Positions 51,457 to 60,809 of a DNA stretch of 64,000 nucleotides are shown here, piece after piece. The stretch spans positions 40,300 to 104,299 of the forward strand of contig DJJR01000036.1 in assembly GCA_002434245.1 (NCBI GenBank), written 5' to 3'. Below the pieces are notes generated by a model. That model searched no databases. It was not told the DNA's origin and saw only the letters and a program-made list of their open reading frames with translations. The number at the start of each line of letters is the position of its first letter. Position 1 is the stretch's first letter. The translations under genes and the position numbers were made by a program. The DNA comes from Pelosinus fermentans (GTDB lineage Bacteria; Bacillota; Negativicutes; DSM-13327).

Positions 51457-51511
51457 GAGATGATATGAGTAAATAAAAAAGGCTTTGCTTTAGAGGAAAG
51501 GGAGTTTGTTT

Positions 51512-53017
51512 ATGTATCGTAGTACTCGTGGAAGTAATGATATATTATCTGCGGCTGAGGCCATAAAAAGAGGAATTGCTGCTGATGGTGGATTATTTGT
51601 GCCTACTGTTATGCCGAAAATTGATAACAAGTGGCTAGCTAAGCTGGTAAATCTCGATTATAAGGAACGAGCATTTGAGGTTTTAGGCTTATTTTTAACG
51701 GATTATAGTGAGGAAGAACTAAAAAACTGTATTGTTGCTGCTTATACTACTGAGAAGTTTGATGATGCCGCTATTGCGCCTGTTGTAGCGATTGATCATA
51801 ATACTTTTGTACTTGAATTATGGCATGGGCCAACGAGCGCTTTCAAAGATATGGCATTACAAATCTTACCTCATTTAATGTCTAAAGCTTTGCGTAAAAC
51901 CCAGGAAGACTCTGAAATTGTAATATTAACAGCAACATCAGGTGATACCGGAAAAGCAGCTTTAGAAGGATTTGCTAATGTTGATCAAATTAAAATAATT
52001 GTTTTTTATCCGGAAGAAGGGGTTAGTCCGATTCAACGTTTGCAGATGATTACTCAACAAGGAGGGAATGTTTCTGTTGTGGCTGTCAGAGGAAACTTTG
52101 ATGATACACAGACTGGTGTAAAAGATATTTTTAATGATACCTTCTTCAATGAGAATTTAGCTGCAAATGGTTTTCAACTATCATCAGCTAATTCAATTAA
52201 TTGGGGGCGATTAGCACCACAAATTGTATATTACTTTAGTGCGTATGCTGATTTGTTGGCTAAAGGTTGCTTGCAATTAGGGGAAGCTGTAAATTTTGTT
52301 GTACCTACTGGTAATTTCGGAAATCTATTAGCAGGTTATTATGCAAAAACAATGGGGCTGCCTATTGGAAAACTAATTTGTGCATCCAATAGCAACAATG
52401 TATTAACCGAATTTCTTAATCAAGGAATTTATAATAAATTGCGTACTTTTCATAAAACCCTGTCTCCTTCTATGGATATCTTGATTTCTAGTAATTTAGA
52501 ACGTTTGTTATATCACATTACAAATGCTGACACCGTACAAATCAAGAAGTGGATGGAAGAACTTAATCGTAGCGGACAATATTGTGTAGACGAAAAGTAT
52601 TTGGAGAGTATTAAGGAGCTTTTTTACGCGGATTGGGTGGATGATGTAGAAACGTTAGAAAAGATTACAGAGGTTTTCAAAAAATATCAATATGTTGCTG
52701 ATCCTCATACGGCAGTAGCTTGGCAAGTTGGAGAGCGATATCGCCAACAAACAGGAGATATGACGCTGCAAGTTATTGTATCTACTGCCAGTCCATTTAA
52801 GTTTAATGAGAGTGTGTTAGATGCAATTAGGGATTCGAAAGATAGCAATATCAATGATGAATTTTCTATGCTATATGAATTGTCTCAGGCAAGCGGCTGG
52901 CCTATACCTCCAGCCTTAGCAGCCTTAGAGAAAGCTCCTGTTTGTCATAATATAGTATGCAACAAAGAAGAAATGTCTCTTGTAATAAAGGATATATTAG
53001 AAAAGAATAAAGACTAA
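51512..53017 (+). CDS. thrC: threonine synthase
   Basis: PLP enzyme of 501 residues that makes threonine from O-phosphohomoserine. The N-terminus YRSTRGSNDILSAAEAI and the PLP lysine site HGPTSAFKDMALQ are typical of the longer threonine synthase type. ATSGDTGKAALEG is the phosphate-binding loop. ATG 51512 is used; two codons upstream is an in-frame TTG. No hom or thrB gene is adjacent. Confidence 0.93.
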   Translation: MYRSTRGSNDILSAAEAIKRGIAADGGLFVPTVMPKIDNKWLAKLVNLDYKERAFEVLGLFLTDYSEEELKNCIVAAYTTEKFDDAAIAPVVAIDHNTFVLELWHGPTSAFKDMALQILPHLMSKALRKTQEDSEIVILTATSGDTGKAALEGFANVDQIKIIVFYPEEGVSPIQRLQMITQQGGNVSVVAVRGNFDDTQTGVKDIFNDTFFNENLAANGFQLSSANSINWGRLAPQIVYYFSAYADLLAKGCLQLGEAVNFVVPTGNFGNLLAGYYAKTMGLPIGKLICASNSNNVLTEFLNQGIYNKLRTFHKTLSPSMDILISSNLERLLYHITNADTVQIKKWMEELNRSGQYCVDEKYLESIKELFYADWVDDVETLEKITEVFKKYQYVADPHTAVAWQVGERYRQQTGDMTLQVIVSTASPFKFNESVLDAIRDSKDSNINDEFSMLYELSQASGWPIPPALAALEKAPVCHNIVCNKEEMSLVIKDILEKNKD

Positions 53018-53060
53018 AGAGTATCTATCTACAATTAGGAAGTGCTTTTTAAAATTTGTG

Positions 53061-53161
53061 CTAGTACATTGTTGAATCATTTAAAGCATTGGATAAGTTT
53101 GCAAGCAGGGCGGAAAAAAACTGTAAAATTACCATTGCTTTTAGGTGACGCAATGTACTAG
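53061..53161 (+). other. nested inverted repeats after thrC, possible structured RNA
   Basis: CTAGTACATTG (53061-53071) pairs with CAATGTACTAG (53151-53161). Inside, AAAGCATTGG (53083-53092) pairs with CCATTGCTTT (53132-53141) with one mismatch. The 39-base apical part contains GCAAGCAGGGCGG. No known riboswitch was recognised and no T-run follows at once. Confidence 0.5.
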
Positions 53162-53240
53162 AGTGAGGAAGGGCTAAATGTAGGATGGATGGGACTTATA
53201 TGAGATGAAGTAGAACTTTCTTTGTTAAGTTGATCTTAGT

Positions 53241-53320
53241 ATAAAGAGTAGCAGTCATGTTATTTAGGCGAAGTCCTGGTACAACGCAAAATAAAATAAC
53301 ATAGCTGCTACTCTTTATTA
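53241..53320. terminator. long interrupted hairpin before pckA
   Basis: ATAAAGAGTAGCAG (53241-53254) pairs with CTGCTACTCTTTAT (53305-53318), and ATGTTATTT (53257-53265) with AAATAACAT (53294-53302), with a two-base internal bulge on each side. It could end the thrC transcript or be a regulatory structure. The remaining bases to pckA hold nothing else clear. Confidence 0.6.
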
Positions 53321-53446
53321 AACTGTTGATTTCTTATGAATTATTTTTATCACAGAGAATAACAATAGAAAGTTATCCATATATTGTTTATGGATAAAAT
53401 AGTTTTTTACTATGTGAAAATAATTACATATGAGGGGGAGTATATC

Positions 53447-55006
53447 ATGAAAAGCAGTAACATATTGCAAAGTGCAGCTCAAGTCCATTGGAATTTAACA
53501 CCAACAGAGTTAGTTGAATGTTCCTTAAAGAGAAAAGAGGGAATATTAACTGAGAAGGGTGCCTTACGGGTAGCAACAGGTAAGTATACAGGGCGATCTC
53601 CTAATGACAAATTTATTGTAGCTTCGCCATCTGTACATGATGATATAGACTGGAAAAATAATCGTGCATTTACCGTAGAGCAGTTTGAAAAATTATATAA
53701 TCGTATGCTCGCTTATATGGCAAATCGTGAACTGTTTGTGTTTGATGGATTTGCCGGAGCTGATGATAACTATCATACCAGTGTAAGATTTATTAATGAG
53801 TTTGCTTGGCAAAATCTATTTATTCACCAATTATTAGTGCGCCAAGATCAAATCAATCCAGATTTTAACCATGAGTTTCTCATTTGTTGCATACCTGGAT
53901 TTAAAGCTGTACCAGATATTGATAAAACGAACTCTGAAGCATTTATTGTGATTAATTTTGAACAAAAAATAATTATAATTGGTGGGACCCATTATGCAGG
54001 GGAAATGAAAAAATCGATTTTTTCTGTTATGAATTACTTACTACCTCGTCAGGGAATTTTGTCAATGCATTGTTCGGCTAATATGGGGGATGGTGGGAAA
54101 ACTGCATTGTTCTTTGGCTTAAGTGGTACAGGTAAGACGACGTTATCTGCAGATCCCAATCGGCAGCTCATTGGTGATGACGAGCATGGATGGAGTGATA
54201 GTGGCATTTTTAATATTGAGGGAGGGTGTTATGCAAAGTGTATTGCTTTGCGCCATGAAACAGAGCCGCAAATTTGGGATGCTATAAAATTTGGTGCTGT
54301 TCTGGAAAACGCTATCATAGATGATAAAAGTAGAATCGTGGATTTTGATGATCAATCTATAACAGAAAATACTCGGGTTGCATATCCTGTAAATTTTATT
54401 CCTAACGCCCGTATTCCAGGTTTAGGCGGTCATCCGAAAACGGTTGTATTCCTAACAGCAGATGCCTTTGGCGTTCTGCCGCCAATTTCTAAATTGAATA
54501 AGGAACAGGCTATGTATCACTTTCTATCAGGTTATACGAGTAAATTGGCTGGTACAGAATTGGGGATTACAAAACCGGAGGCTACATTTTCAGCCTGTTT
54601 TGGTGCACCTTTTTTACCCTTATCCCCCTTAATCTATGCAAATCTTTTAGGGGAAAAGTTGGAAAAGCATAATACAAAGGTGTTTCTTATCAATACAGGA
54701 TGGTCAGGTGGACCTTATGGAGTAGGCAGCCGCATGAAATTATCGTATACCAGGGCCATGGTTACGGCGGCAATTGAAGGACAACTGGATGAGATTGGGT
54801 ATGAACTTGACTCTATTTTCAATGTAGATATTCCTACGGCTTGTCCAGGAGTACCGACCGAACTTCTCAAGCCTATTTATACCTGGCAGGATAAAGACGC
54901 TTATCTTTCCAAGGCAAAGGAATTGGCTCAATTATTTAATAAAAATATTTTAAAATTCGGCAGTTCTATTCCAGCAGAGGTGATTAGCGCTGGACCAATT
55001 GTTTAA
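53447..55006 (+). CDS. pckA: phosphoenolpyruvate carboxykinase (ATP)
   Basis: 519 residues. The ATP-type kinase loop is [14 protein letters not shown], followed by DDEHGW and [11 protein letters not shown]; the substrate Arg region is [14 protein letters not shown]. It interconverts oxaloacetate and PEP, linking the C4 and gluconeogenic pools. ATG 53447 is chosen for GAGGGGGAG just upstream; an earlier in-frame start at 53384 is improbable. Confidence 0.95.
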   Translation: MKSSNILQSAAQVHWNLTPTELVECSLKRKEGILTEKGALRVATGKYTGRSPNDKFIVASPSVHDDIDWKNNRAFTVEQFEKLYNRMLAYMANRELFVFDGFAGADDNYHTSVRFINEFAWQNLFIHQLLVRQDQINPDFNHEFLICCIPGFKAVPDIDKTNSEAFIVINFEQKIIIIGGTHYAGEMKKSIFSVMNYLLPRQGILSMHCSANMGDGGKTALFFGLSGTGKTTLSADPNRQLIGDDEHGWSDSGIFNIEGGCYAKCIALRHETEPQIWDAIKFGAVLENAIIDDKSRIVDFDDQSITENTRVAYPVNFIPNARIPGLGGHPKTVVFLTADAFGVLPPISKLNKEQAMYHFLSGYTSKLAGTELGITKPEATFSACFGAPFLPLSPLIYANLLGEKLEKHNTKVFLINTGWSGGPYGVGSRMKLSYTRAMVTAAIEGQLDEIGYELDSIFNVDIPTACPGVPTELLKPIYTWQDKDAYLSKAKELAQLFNKNILKFGSSIPAEVISAGPIV

Positions 55007-55018
55007 AGGTGAATTTGT

Positions 55019-55057
55019 AAGAAAATGGTCTGAAATAGCATTTCAGACCATTTTCTT
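55019..55057. terminator. bidirectional terminator after pckA
   Basis: AAGAAAATGGTCTGAAA (55019-55035) and TTTCAGACCATTTTCTT (55041-55057) form a perfect 17-base-pair stem. It includes the last codons and stop of the convergent LigD polymerase gene. Confidence 0.88.
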
Positions 55058-55972
55058 GATATTGAGATCCGGCAGTGTCTGCTGAAGCTCAAGAACAGGT
55101 GCGAACAAGTCGCCCATTGTCTGAACTCTTTCTAATACTTGATCGGTAGTGAAAGAGAGCAGATCAGGAGCTTGTTGTAGATACGCTGCTTCTACCTCTT
55201 TCCAAGTCACTGGAGTAGATACGGTAGGGTACTTTTTTGCTCGTAGAGAGTAGACACAAACCGTCGTTTTATGATCGTCATTTTGGCTCCAGTCTATAAA
55301 AATTTTTCCTTTGCGTAAATCTTTTTTCATTTTAGATACGACAAGGGAAGGATTCTGTTGTTCTAATATTTTTGCGAGTGTATGGGCAAATTCTTTAGTT
55401 TGGGCATAGGTTATCGTCTGTGTATTAAGAGGTATATAGACTTGCATGCCTTTTGAACCAGATGTTTTAGGAAAGCTTTTAAGGTTGCTCTCTAATAAAA
55501 TCTTATGTAATGTGAGAGCTACCTCAGCACAATGTACAATTGTCGCTGGGTGGCCAGGATCGAGGTCAAAGACTAACATGGTAGGTCGAAGTATATCGTC
55601 AGAACGTGATAAGGAAGTATGAAGTTCAATGGCAGCTAAATTCACAGCCCAAATCAGTGATGGCAGATCCTGGGCGAGACAAAAATTTATGCTGCGTTTC
55701 TTGCTTTCACTCCACACCGGTACGGTTGATAACCAATTGGGGCGGAAGGATGGACATTCTTTTTGATAAAAGAACTTTGCCGTTGCACCATTAGGGTAAC
55801 GCTTAAGAGTAAGTGGGCGACCTGTAAGGTGAGGAAGTAAAACAGGTGCAATACGGATATAGTAGTCAATTACTTGTGCCTTGGTAAAATTGCTGGCAGT
55901 ATAAAAAACTTTGTCTAAGTTGGAAAGCGCTACATTTAGTTTGTTAATTTCCATGATAGTCTGATTAGGCAT
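55043..55972 (-). CDS. LigD-type polymerase/primase (NHEJ)
   Basis: 309 residues of the LigD polymerase (archaeo-eukaryotic primase) family. Landmarks are RPLTLKRYPNGATAKFFYQK, MLVFDLDPG with catalytic acidic residues, and FPKTSGSKGMQVYIPL. It fills and extends ends in bacterial non-homologous end joining. It overlaps the ku gene and is separate from the ligase, unlike fused LigD. Confidence 0.92.
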   Translation of the reverse strand: MPNQTIMEINKLNVALSNLDKVFYTASNFTKAQVIDYYIRIAPVLLPHLTGRPLTLKRYPNGATAKFFYQKECPSFRPNWLSTVPVWSESKKRSINFCLAQDLPSLIWAVNLAAIELHTSLSRSDDILRPTMLVFDLDPGHPATIVHCAEVALTLHKILLESNLKSFPKTSGSKGMQVYIPLNTQTITYAQTKEFAHTLAKILEQQNPSLVVSKMKKDLRKGKIFIDWSQNDDHKTTVCVYSLRAKKYPTVSTPVTWKEVEAAYLQQAPDLLSFTTDQVLERVQTMGDLFAPVLELQQTLPDLNIKKMV

Positions 55973-56783
55973 GTGCTTTTTTCCTCCTGCTTTTAGTAGG
56001 CGTTTTCTTCTTTAGAGCTGATAAGCTTGCTTCCAGCGCTGCCATCAAGTCAACGACTTTTCCGCCTTGTTCGATAATCGGCTGCTGGGTAATCACTTGA
56101 CCTTCTGCTTTACTTTCTATCATGGATAATAGCTTTTCTCTATATTCATTATGATATTTTTCAGGAGTAAAGCTACTTGAAAGAGATTCAATTAGCTGTA
56201 ATGCAATGTTAAGTTCTCGTTCATTTGGCTGATGCTCTTCAGTTGGCAGATCTTCTAAGTTTTCTTGAGAAATGATTTCATCGGAAAAGAACATGGTTGA
56301 CAAAGTGATAACATTGTTAGTTGGACGAATGGCAGCAATATATTGCTTATTACGCAGGACAAAGCTGGCGATGGCTGTTTTTTGTGATTTTTTCATTGCA
56401 ATTAGTAAGAGGGAGTAAGCTTTTTCCATCCCTTTATCGGGAGTAAGATAATAAGAATGTTCAAAGTAAATAGGATCAATTTGTTCTAAATCTACGAAGT
56501 CGGCAATTTCAATTCGACGCGAACTTTTAGGATACACGTTCTCCATTTCTTCTGGAGATAGGATGACATATTGTTCTGGTGAAACTTCAAAACCCTTAAC
56601 AATCTCTTCTTTTGGCACTTCATTACCGTCATTGCTGCAAACACGCTTGAGTTTGATACGACAGCCATCACTTTTGCGTAATTGATGAAATTGTACTGTT
56701 TTCTTTTTAACAGCATTGAATAATTTGATTGGTATATTGACTAATCCAAAGCTAATTGTGCCACTCCACATCGGTCGGGGCAT
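55965..56783 (-). CDS. ku: Ku protein (NHEJ)
   Basis: About 272 residues of the bacterial Ku homodimer family. The start MPRPMWSGTISFGLVNIPIK is diagnostic, and the middle has YFEHSYYLTPDKGMEKAYSL. The Lys-rich tail (KKKTPTKSRRKKAHA) is typical. It binds DNA ends and recruits LigD. ATG 56783 lies behind AAGGAAG; a GTG nine bases earlier is also in frame. It overlaps the polymerase gene by eight bases. Confidence 0.93.
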   Translation of the reverse strand: MPRPMWSGTISFGLVNIPIKLFNAVKKKTVQFHQLRKSDGCRIKLKRVCSNDGNEVPKEEIVKGFEVSPEQYVILSPEEMENVYPKSSRRIEIADFVDLEQIDPIYFEHSYYLTPDKGMEKAYSLLLIAMKKSQKTAIASFVLRNKQYIAAIRPTNNVITLSTMFFSDEIISQENLEDLPTEEHQPNERELNIALQLIESLSSSFTPEKYHNEYREKLLSMIESKAEGQVITQQPIIEQGGKVVDLMAALEASLSALKKKTPTKSRRKKAHA

Positions 56784-56814
56784 ATTATACACTTCCTTTT
56801 TACAAATTAAATCG

Positions 56815-57807
56815 TTATATAGTTCGTATTTTTGTTTCTTGTATTACATCATGGGCAGCTTTGTCATTTCGTAAACCTTTAAATGACGGATGACGAAGGG
56901 TGTTATTCGGTGTCCATTCTGTGAATTCAAATTCGCCAACTAAGTGAGGCTCTACGAACATGGTCGTATTAGGAAATTCATTTGTGGTAAAAGGGCTAGT
57001 ATTGCGATGCAGAGGAATAAGCAAGGTATGCAGGTTATGAAGCATATTTTTAGTAAAGCCTGTACCCACTTTCCCGGCATAAAGAAAGTGTTGCGGTTTA
57101 TTTTCTTTTTTAGCTTCCTGGAGAGTCCTATCATAATAGCCTAACAGCAGGGAACCGATTCCTCCAGAACGTTGACCTTGACCCGGCAGCCAGCCACCAA
57201 TCACTAATTCCTGACGATACTGGTTTTTTATTTTAAGCCAATCTTCGCTTCGTGCTCCAGGAATATAGGTGCTGTTTAAGCGTTTGGCAATAATACCTTC
57301 TAGGTTTAAAGCAGAGGCTGCGGCTAGTATTTCTTTTCCGCTGCCTTGTTGATAAGCTGGAGTCTGCCAATTGGCATCTGAAAGCTGCAAGGTCTCTAAA
57401 ATAGAGCGGCGTTTTGTATAGGAAAGTTCTAGGAGGGATTGATTAAGGTAGAGAATATCAAAGATAATATAGGTCACAGGTGTTTCTAACATTTTCTTAT
57501 GAATAGCAGTAAGGGAACTAAGACCCATGCGTTGTTGTAAGATAGGAAAGGAAGGTAGACCTTTCTTATCAAATGTAATAATTTCTCCATCAAGTATAAT
57601 TTTTTGCCCGGTTAATTTCTTTTTCAATTGCTGAAGTTCTGGATATTGAAGTGTAATATCATTTAAATTGCGGCTTCTTATCGTTAATTGTTCTGTGTTA
57701 TAGTAAAGCATTGCACGGATTCCATCCCACTTGATCTCAAAGCTGTATTGGGCATCATCAGGTGGTAATTTAGCAGGTTTAGCTAACATCGGTCTAATTA
57801 ATTGCAT
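56815..57807 (-). CDS. ATP-dependent DNA ligase, LigD ligase domain (NHEJ)
   Basis: 330 residues. The adenylation motif is FEIKWDGIRAM with Lys26, and further nucleotidyl-transfer motifs are LDGEIITFD and EGIIAKRL. The OB-fold part follows (WLPGQGQRSGGIGSLLLGYY). It seals ends held by Ku. It is the first gene of a three-gene operon ligase-ku-polymerase. No LigD phosphoesterase domain is present. Confidence 0.92.
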   Translation of the reverse strand: MQLIRPMLAKPAKLPPDDAQYSFEIKWDGIRAMLYYNTEQLTIRSRNLNDITLQYPELQQLKKKLTGQKIILDGEIITFDKKGLPSFPILQQRMGLSSLTAIHKKMLETPVTYIIFDILYLNQSLLELSYTKRRSILETLQLSDANWQTPAYQQGSGKEILAAASALNLEGIIAKRLNSTYIPGARSEDWLKIKNQYRQELVIGGWLPGQGQRSGGIGSLLLGYYDRTLQEAKKENKPQHFLYAGKVGTGFTKNMLHNLHTLLIPLHRNTSPFTTNEFPNTTMFVEPHLVGEFEFTEWTPNNTLRHPSFKGLRNDKAAHDVIQETKIRTI

Positions 57808-57866
57808 GAAATATCACCTCTATTATTCATAGTATTTTTATATCATTGGTTAGCTATACTCTTAAT

Positions 57867-57898
57867 AAAAAAAAGACTGGTTATCCAGTCTTTTTTTT
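57867..57898. terminator. terminator of pepF
   Basis: An A8-GACTGG left arm and a CCAGTC-T8 right arm with a TTAT loop, able to act in both directions. It separates pepF from the NHEJ operon. Confidence 0.9.
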
Positions 57899-57910
57899 AT
57901 TATAACGTTC

Positions 57911-59794
57911 CTATTGTGTTAATAGCTTCTCCATTTGATCCAGCATGGCAGAGAAATTATTTAATGTTATTTCAATTGGTTTTGGTGAAGACATGTCAAC
58001 GCCAGCCTGCTTTAAAATATTGAGGGAGTAATCAGAACCACCGCTTTTTAGAAAATTAATATATTTTTCTTGAGCTGGCTGCCCTTCCTTAAGTATTTTA
58101 TCCGCTAAGGTTGTGGCGGCAGAATAGCCTGTAACGTATTGATACACATAAAACTCTGAGTAAAAATGTGGAATTCTTGCCCATTCGATGTCTAATTCTT
58201 TGTCAACAACAATATTAGAACCATAGTAGGCTGCGTTAAGGTCATGCCATAATGTATCGAGACTATCTGCTGTGAGAGTTTCGCCCTCTTCGGATATTTC
58301 ATAAATTATTTTTTCAAATTCCGCAAACATAGTTTGACGGTAAACAGTAGCTCGTACTTGCTCCAAATACTGATTGATGAGGTAGAGCTTTATGTTCTTA
58401 TCTGTTGTGGTATTAAGCATATGATGCAATAAAAGTATTTCATTGGTAGTGGAAGCAACTTCGGCACAAAAGATCGTATAAGATGATGTGGCATAAGGCT
58501 GATTTTCCTGACTGTAATAACTATGAATGGCATGCCCCATTTCATGGGCCAATGTGGAGACATCATCATAACGATTATTATAATTGAGTAATACAAAAGG
58601 GTGGGTTCCATAATTTCCCCAGGAATAGGCACCTGTCTGTTTCCCCTTATTTTCGTAAACATCGATCCATCCAGAAGTTAAGCCTGTATCTAGAATTTTG
58701 GCATATTCTGAACCGAGAGGCTTAAGGGCCGTACAAACCAGTTTCAGCCCTTCCTCATAAGGAAAAGGGAATTTTACATCTTTAACTAAGGGAGTATATA
58801 AATCATACATATGAATGTCAGTTAACTGCAGAAATTTTTTCTTAAGAGCAACATAGCGATGCAAAGGGGCAAGATTCTTGCGGACGGTAGCTATTAAATT
58901 ATCATACACCTCCGTTGGTACATTGTCACTCTTTAAAGCAGATTCCAATGTGGAGGCATAATTACGGGTCTTTGAATAAAAAACATTTTGTTTCACATTT
59001 CCACTTAATGTAGAAGCAAAGGTATTACGGTAGTGGTTGTAAGTAGTAAACAAATTAGTAAAAGCTTGTTTACGAACATTTCGGTCGCTGGAACGAATAA
59101 ATAGACTATAACGTCCCTCGCTTAATTGTACCATTTTGCCTTGTTCATCAATTGTTTGTGGAAATTCCATATCTGCATGTGCTAACATATTATAGGTATT
59201 TTCAGATGCTTGTGTAATATCTGAAATCCTGGATAAGATGGCTTCTTCCTTAGGAGATAATACATGTTCTTTTTGTCTGGCAAGGTTATCGAAGTAAAAA
59301 CTATACTCTTTTAATCCTTCTTCCTGCTGACGAAATGTGGTTAACGTTTCATCAGGCAAAGCCAATATTTCAGGTTCAATAAACGCAGTAGCTGCACCTG
59401 CTTCTGCCAGTAATGATTCTAATTTCCCCGTCATTCCTTGGTATTTGGTGTCCGATGTATTTTCATCTTTATGCATACGGGCAAAGGCATATAGTCTGCC
59501 GCTGATTATGCCAAGTTCATCCCGTTCTTTAAGGCACGCTAATAAATCTTGAGATGAATTTTTCAATGTACCAGCATACTGAGTGATTTCTTTTAAGCTG
59601 TTCTTTAAGGTGTTAAAATCTTGTTGCCAAAGCTCATCATCTGCATAAATATCTTCTAGATGCCATTTATATTGATCGGATATTTCACTGCGAGGCGGCA
59701 CATGGGAGGCTTCGTCAGTAGCGGCGCTACCGCTAATATTACTGTAGTTAATTCTAGTAAGAGACAGTGGAAGGACTCGAAGCATTTTAGACAT
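57911..59794 (-). CDS. pepF: oligoendopeptidase F
   Basis: M3-family zinc metallopeptidase of 627 residues. The zinc motif is HEMGH (His417, Glu418, His421), with the third ligand expected in the downstream FCAEVASTTNE. The core begins near residue 40 with YKWHLEDIYADDELW. The first 40 residues are an extra N-terminal stretch with weak hydrophobic character. It degrades peptides. AAAGGAGTG precedes the ATG. Confidence 0.93.
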   Translation of the reverse strand: MSKMLRVLPLSLTRINYSNISGSAATDEASHVPPRSEISDQYKWHLEDIYADDELWQQDFNTLKNSLKEITQYAGTLKNSSQDLLACLKERDELGIISGRLYAFARMHKDENTSDTKYQGMTGKLESLLAEAGAATAFIEPEILALPDETLTTFRQQEEGLKEYSFYFDNLARQKEHVLSPKEEAILSRISDITQASENTYNMLAHADMEFPQTIDEQGKMVQLSEGRYSLFIRSSDRNVRKQAFTNLFTTYNHYRNTFASTLSGNVKQNVFYSKTRNYASTLESALKSDNVPTEVYDNLIATVRKNLAPLHRYVALKKKFLQLTDIHMYDLYTPLVKDVKFPFPYEEGLKLVCTALKPLGSEYAKILDTGLTSGWIDVYENKGKQTGAYSWGNYGTHPFVLLNYNNRYDDVSTLAHEMGHAIHSYYSQENQPYATSSYTIFCAEVASTTNEILLLHHMLNTTTDKNIKLYLINQYLEQVRATVYRQTMFAEFEKIIYEISEEGETLTADSLDTLWHDLNAAYYGSNIVVDKELDIEWARIPHFYSEFYVYQYVTGYSAATTLADKILKEGQPAQEKYINFLKSGGSDYSLNILKQAGVDMSSPKPIEITLNNFSAMLDQMEKLLTQ

Positions 59795-59884
59795 GTATAC
59801 ACTCCTTTGAATAATATAGATATAGTTGTATATATTAGCAAGATAGTTTAAGATTCCTGTATAGCATATGGAAAAATATCTTTC

Positions 59885-60664
59885 TTATACTTTATAAAAG
59901 TTTACGATGCCCTGAAAAATACTTTCGGCTATTTTCGTTCTACCATCAATACTCGATAGTAGAACTTCTTCCTCTGGATTTGAAATAAAGGCTGCTTGGA
60001 TTAAAATAGCGGTCATTTTGGTATAGCGGATAACATAAAAACTTGCAAATCGAGATGAATGGTCTTTCGTTCCTAGCTCTGTCACTAAGTTTTTCTGTAC
60101 AAGAGCAGCTAATTTGATGGATTGGGCATCACCATAATGAAACGTAGTGGTTCCTACAGCTGTGTTGCCGGTAAAGGAATCATTGTGTATACTGATGAAG
60201 ATATCAGCATTTGAATCTTTGGCAATTTCTACACGGGCAGCAAGTTCTTCTCCATCGGAAGCATCAGGCAAAGAAACATTGCGATCACTGTCACGAGTCA
60301 GTACTACTGTTGCACCATTATTTTCCAGAATATCCCGCAAAAGTAATGCGATTGCTAATGTATTATCCTTTTCCATTGTTCCGGATGGACCAATAGCGCC
60401 AGGATCGGTTCCGCCATGCCCAGCATCAAGACAGATGATTTTGCCTAATAAACGTTGACTTTCGGGTTCCTCGATTACTGGTGCAGGACGATCTAAAGAT
60501 CCAGGGGCTACATAATTAGGGGAGTAAATATACACTAATTCATTGGCTGTGTCATAAGTGATCCGCCAATGAAGTGTTTGTGACATCGCTTTTAGTGTCA
60601 TTAATAAGTCTCTACTAACTCGGACATTAACAGGTACTTTTTGTCCATCTATGACTATCCGCAT
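59885..60664 (-). CDS. Amidase_3-fold protein with Gln at the expected catalytic Glu
   Basis: 259 residues. Residues 1-50 resemble a copper-amine-oxidase-like N-terminal domain. The N-acetylmuramoyl-L-alanine amidase domain follows: CLDAGHGGTDPGA (His83), MEKDNTLAIAL (Glu98) and FISIHND (His160) supply zinc ligands. The last motif, normally LVE(A/T)GF, reads ILIQAAFISNPEEE, with Gln223 in place of Glu. No signal peptide is visible, so the start or location is unusual. AAGGAAGG precedes the ATG. It may bind the wall without cutting it. Confidence 0.85.
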   Translation of the reverse strand: MRIVIDGQKVPVNVRVSRDLLMTLKAMSQTLHWRITYDTANELVYIYSPNYVAPGSLDRPAPVIEEPESQRLLGKIICLDAGHGGTDPGAIGPSGTMEKDNTLAIALLLRDILENNGATVVLTRDSDRNVSLPDASDGEELAARVEIAKDSNADIFISIHNDSFTGNTAVGTTTFHYGDAQSIKLAALVQKNLVTELGTKDHSSRFASFYVIRYTKMTAILIQAAFISNPEEEVLLSSIDGRTKIAESIFQGIVNFYKV

Positions 60665-60809
60665 TATGGCACCTTCCTTTAAAGGTTACTTTTATTTTAT
60701 AGTATTCAAAACACACGCAGGTGGTGAATACTAAGGAAAGAAGAGCGTACAAAGGGGAAATTCATAAGTAGTAAACTTAATATTTGAATATATATGGAGT
60801 GATTGTATA

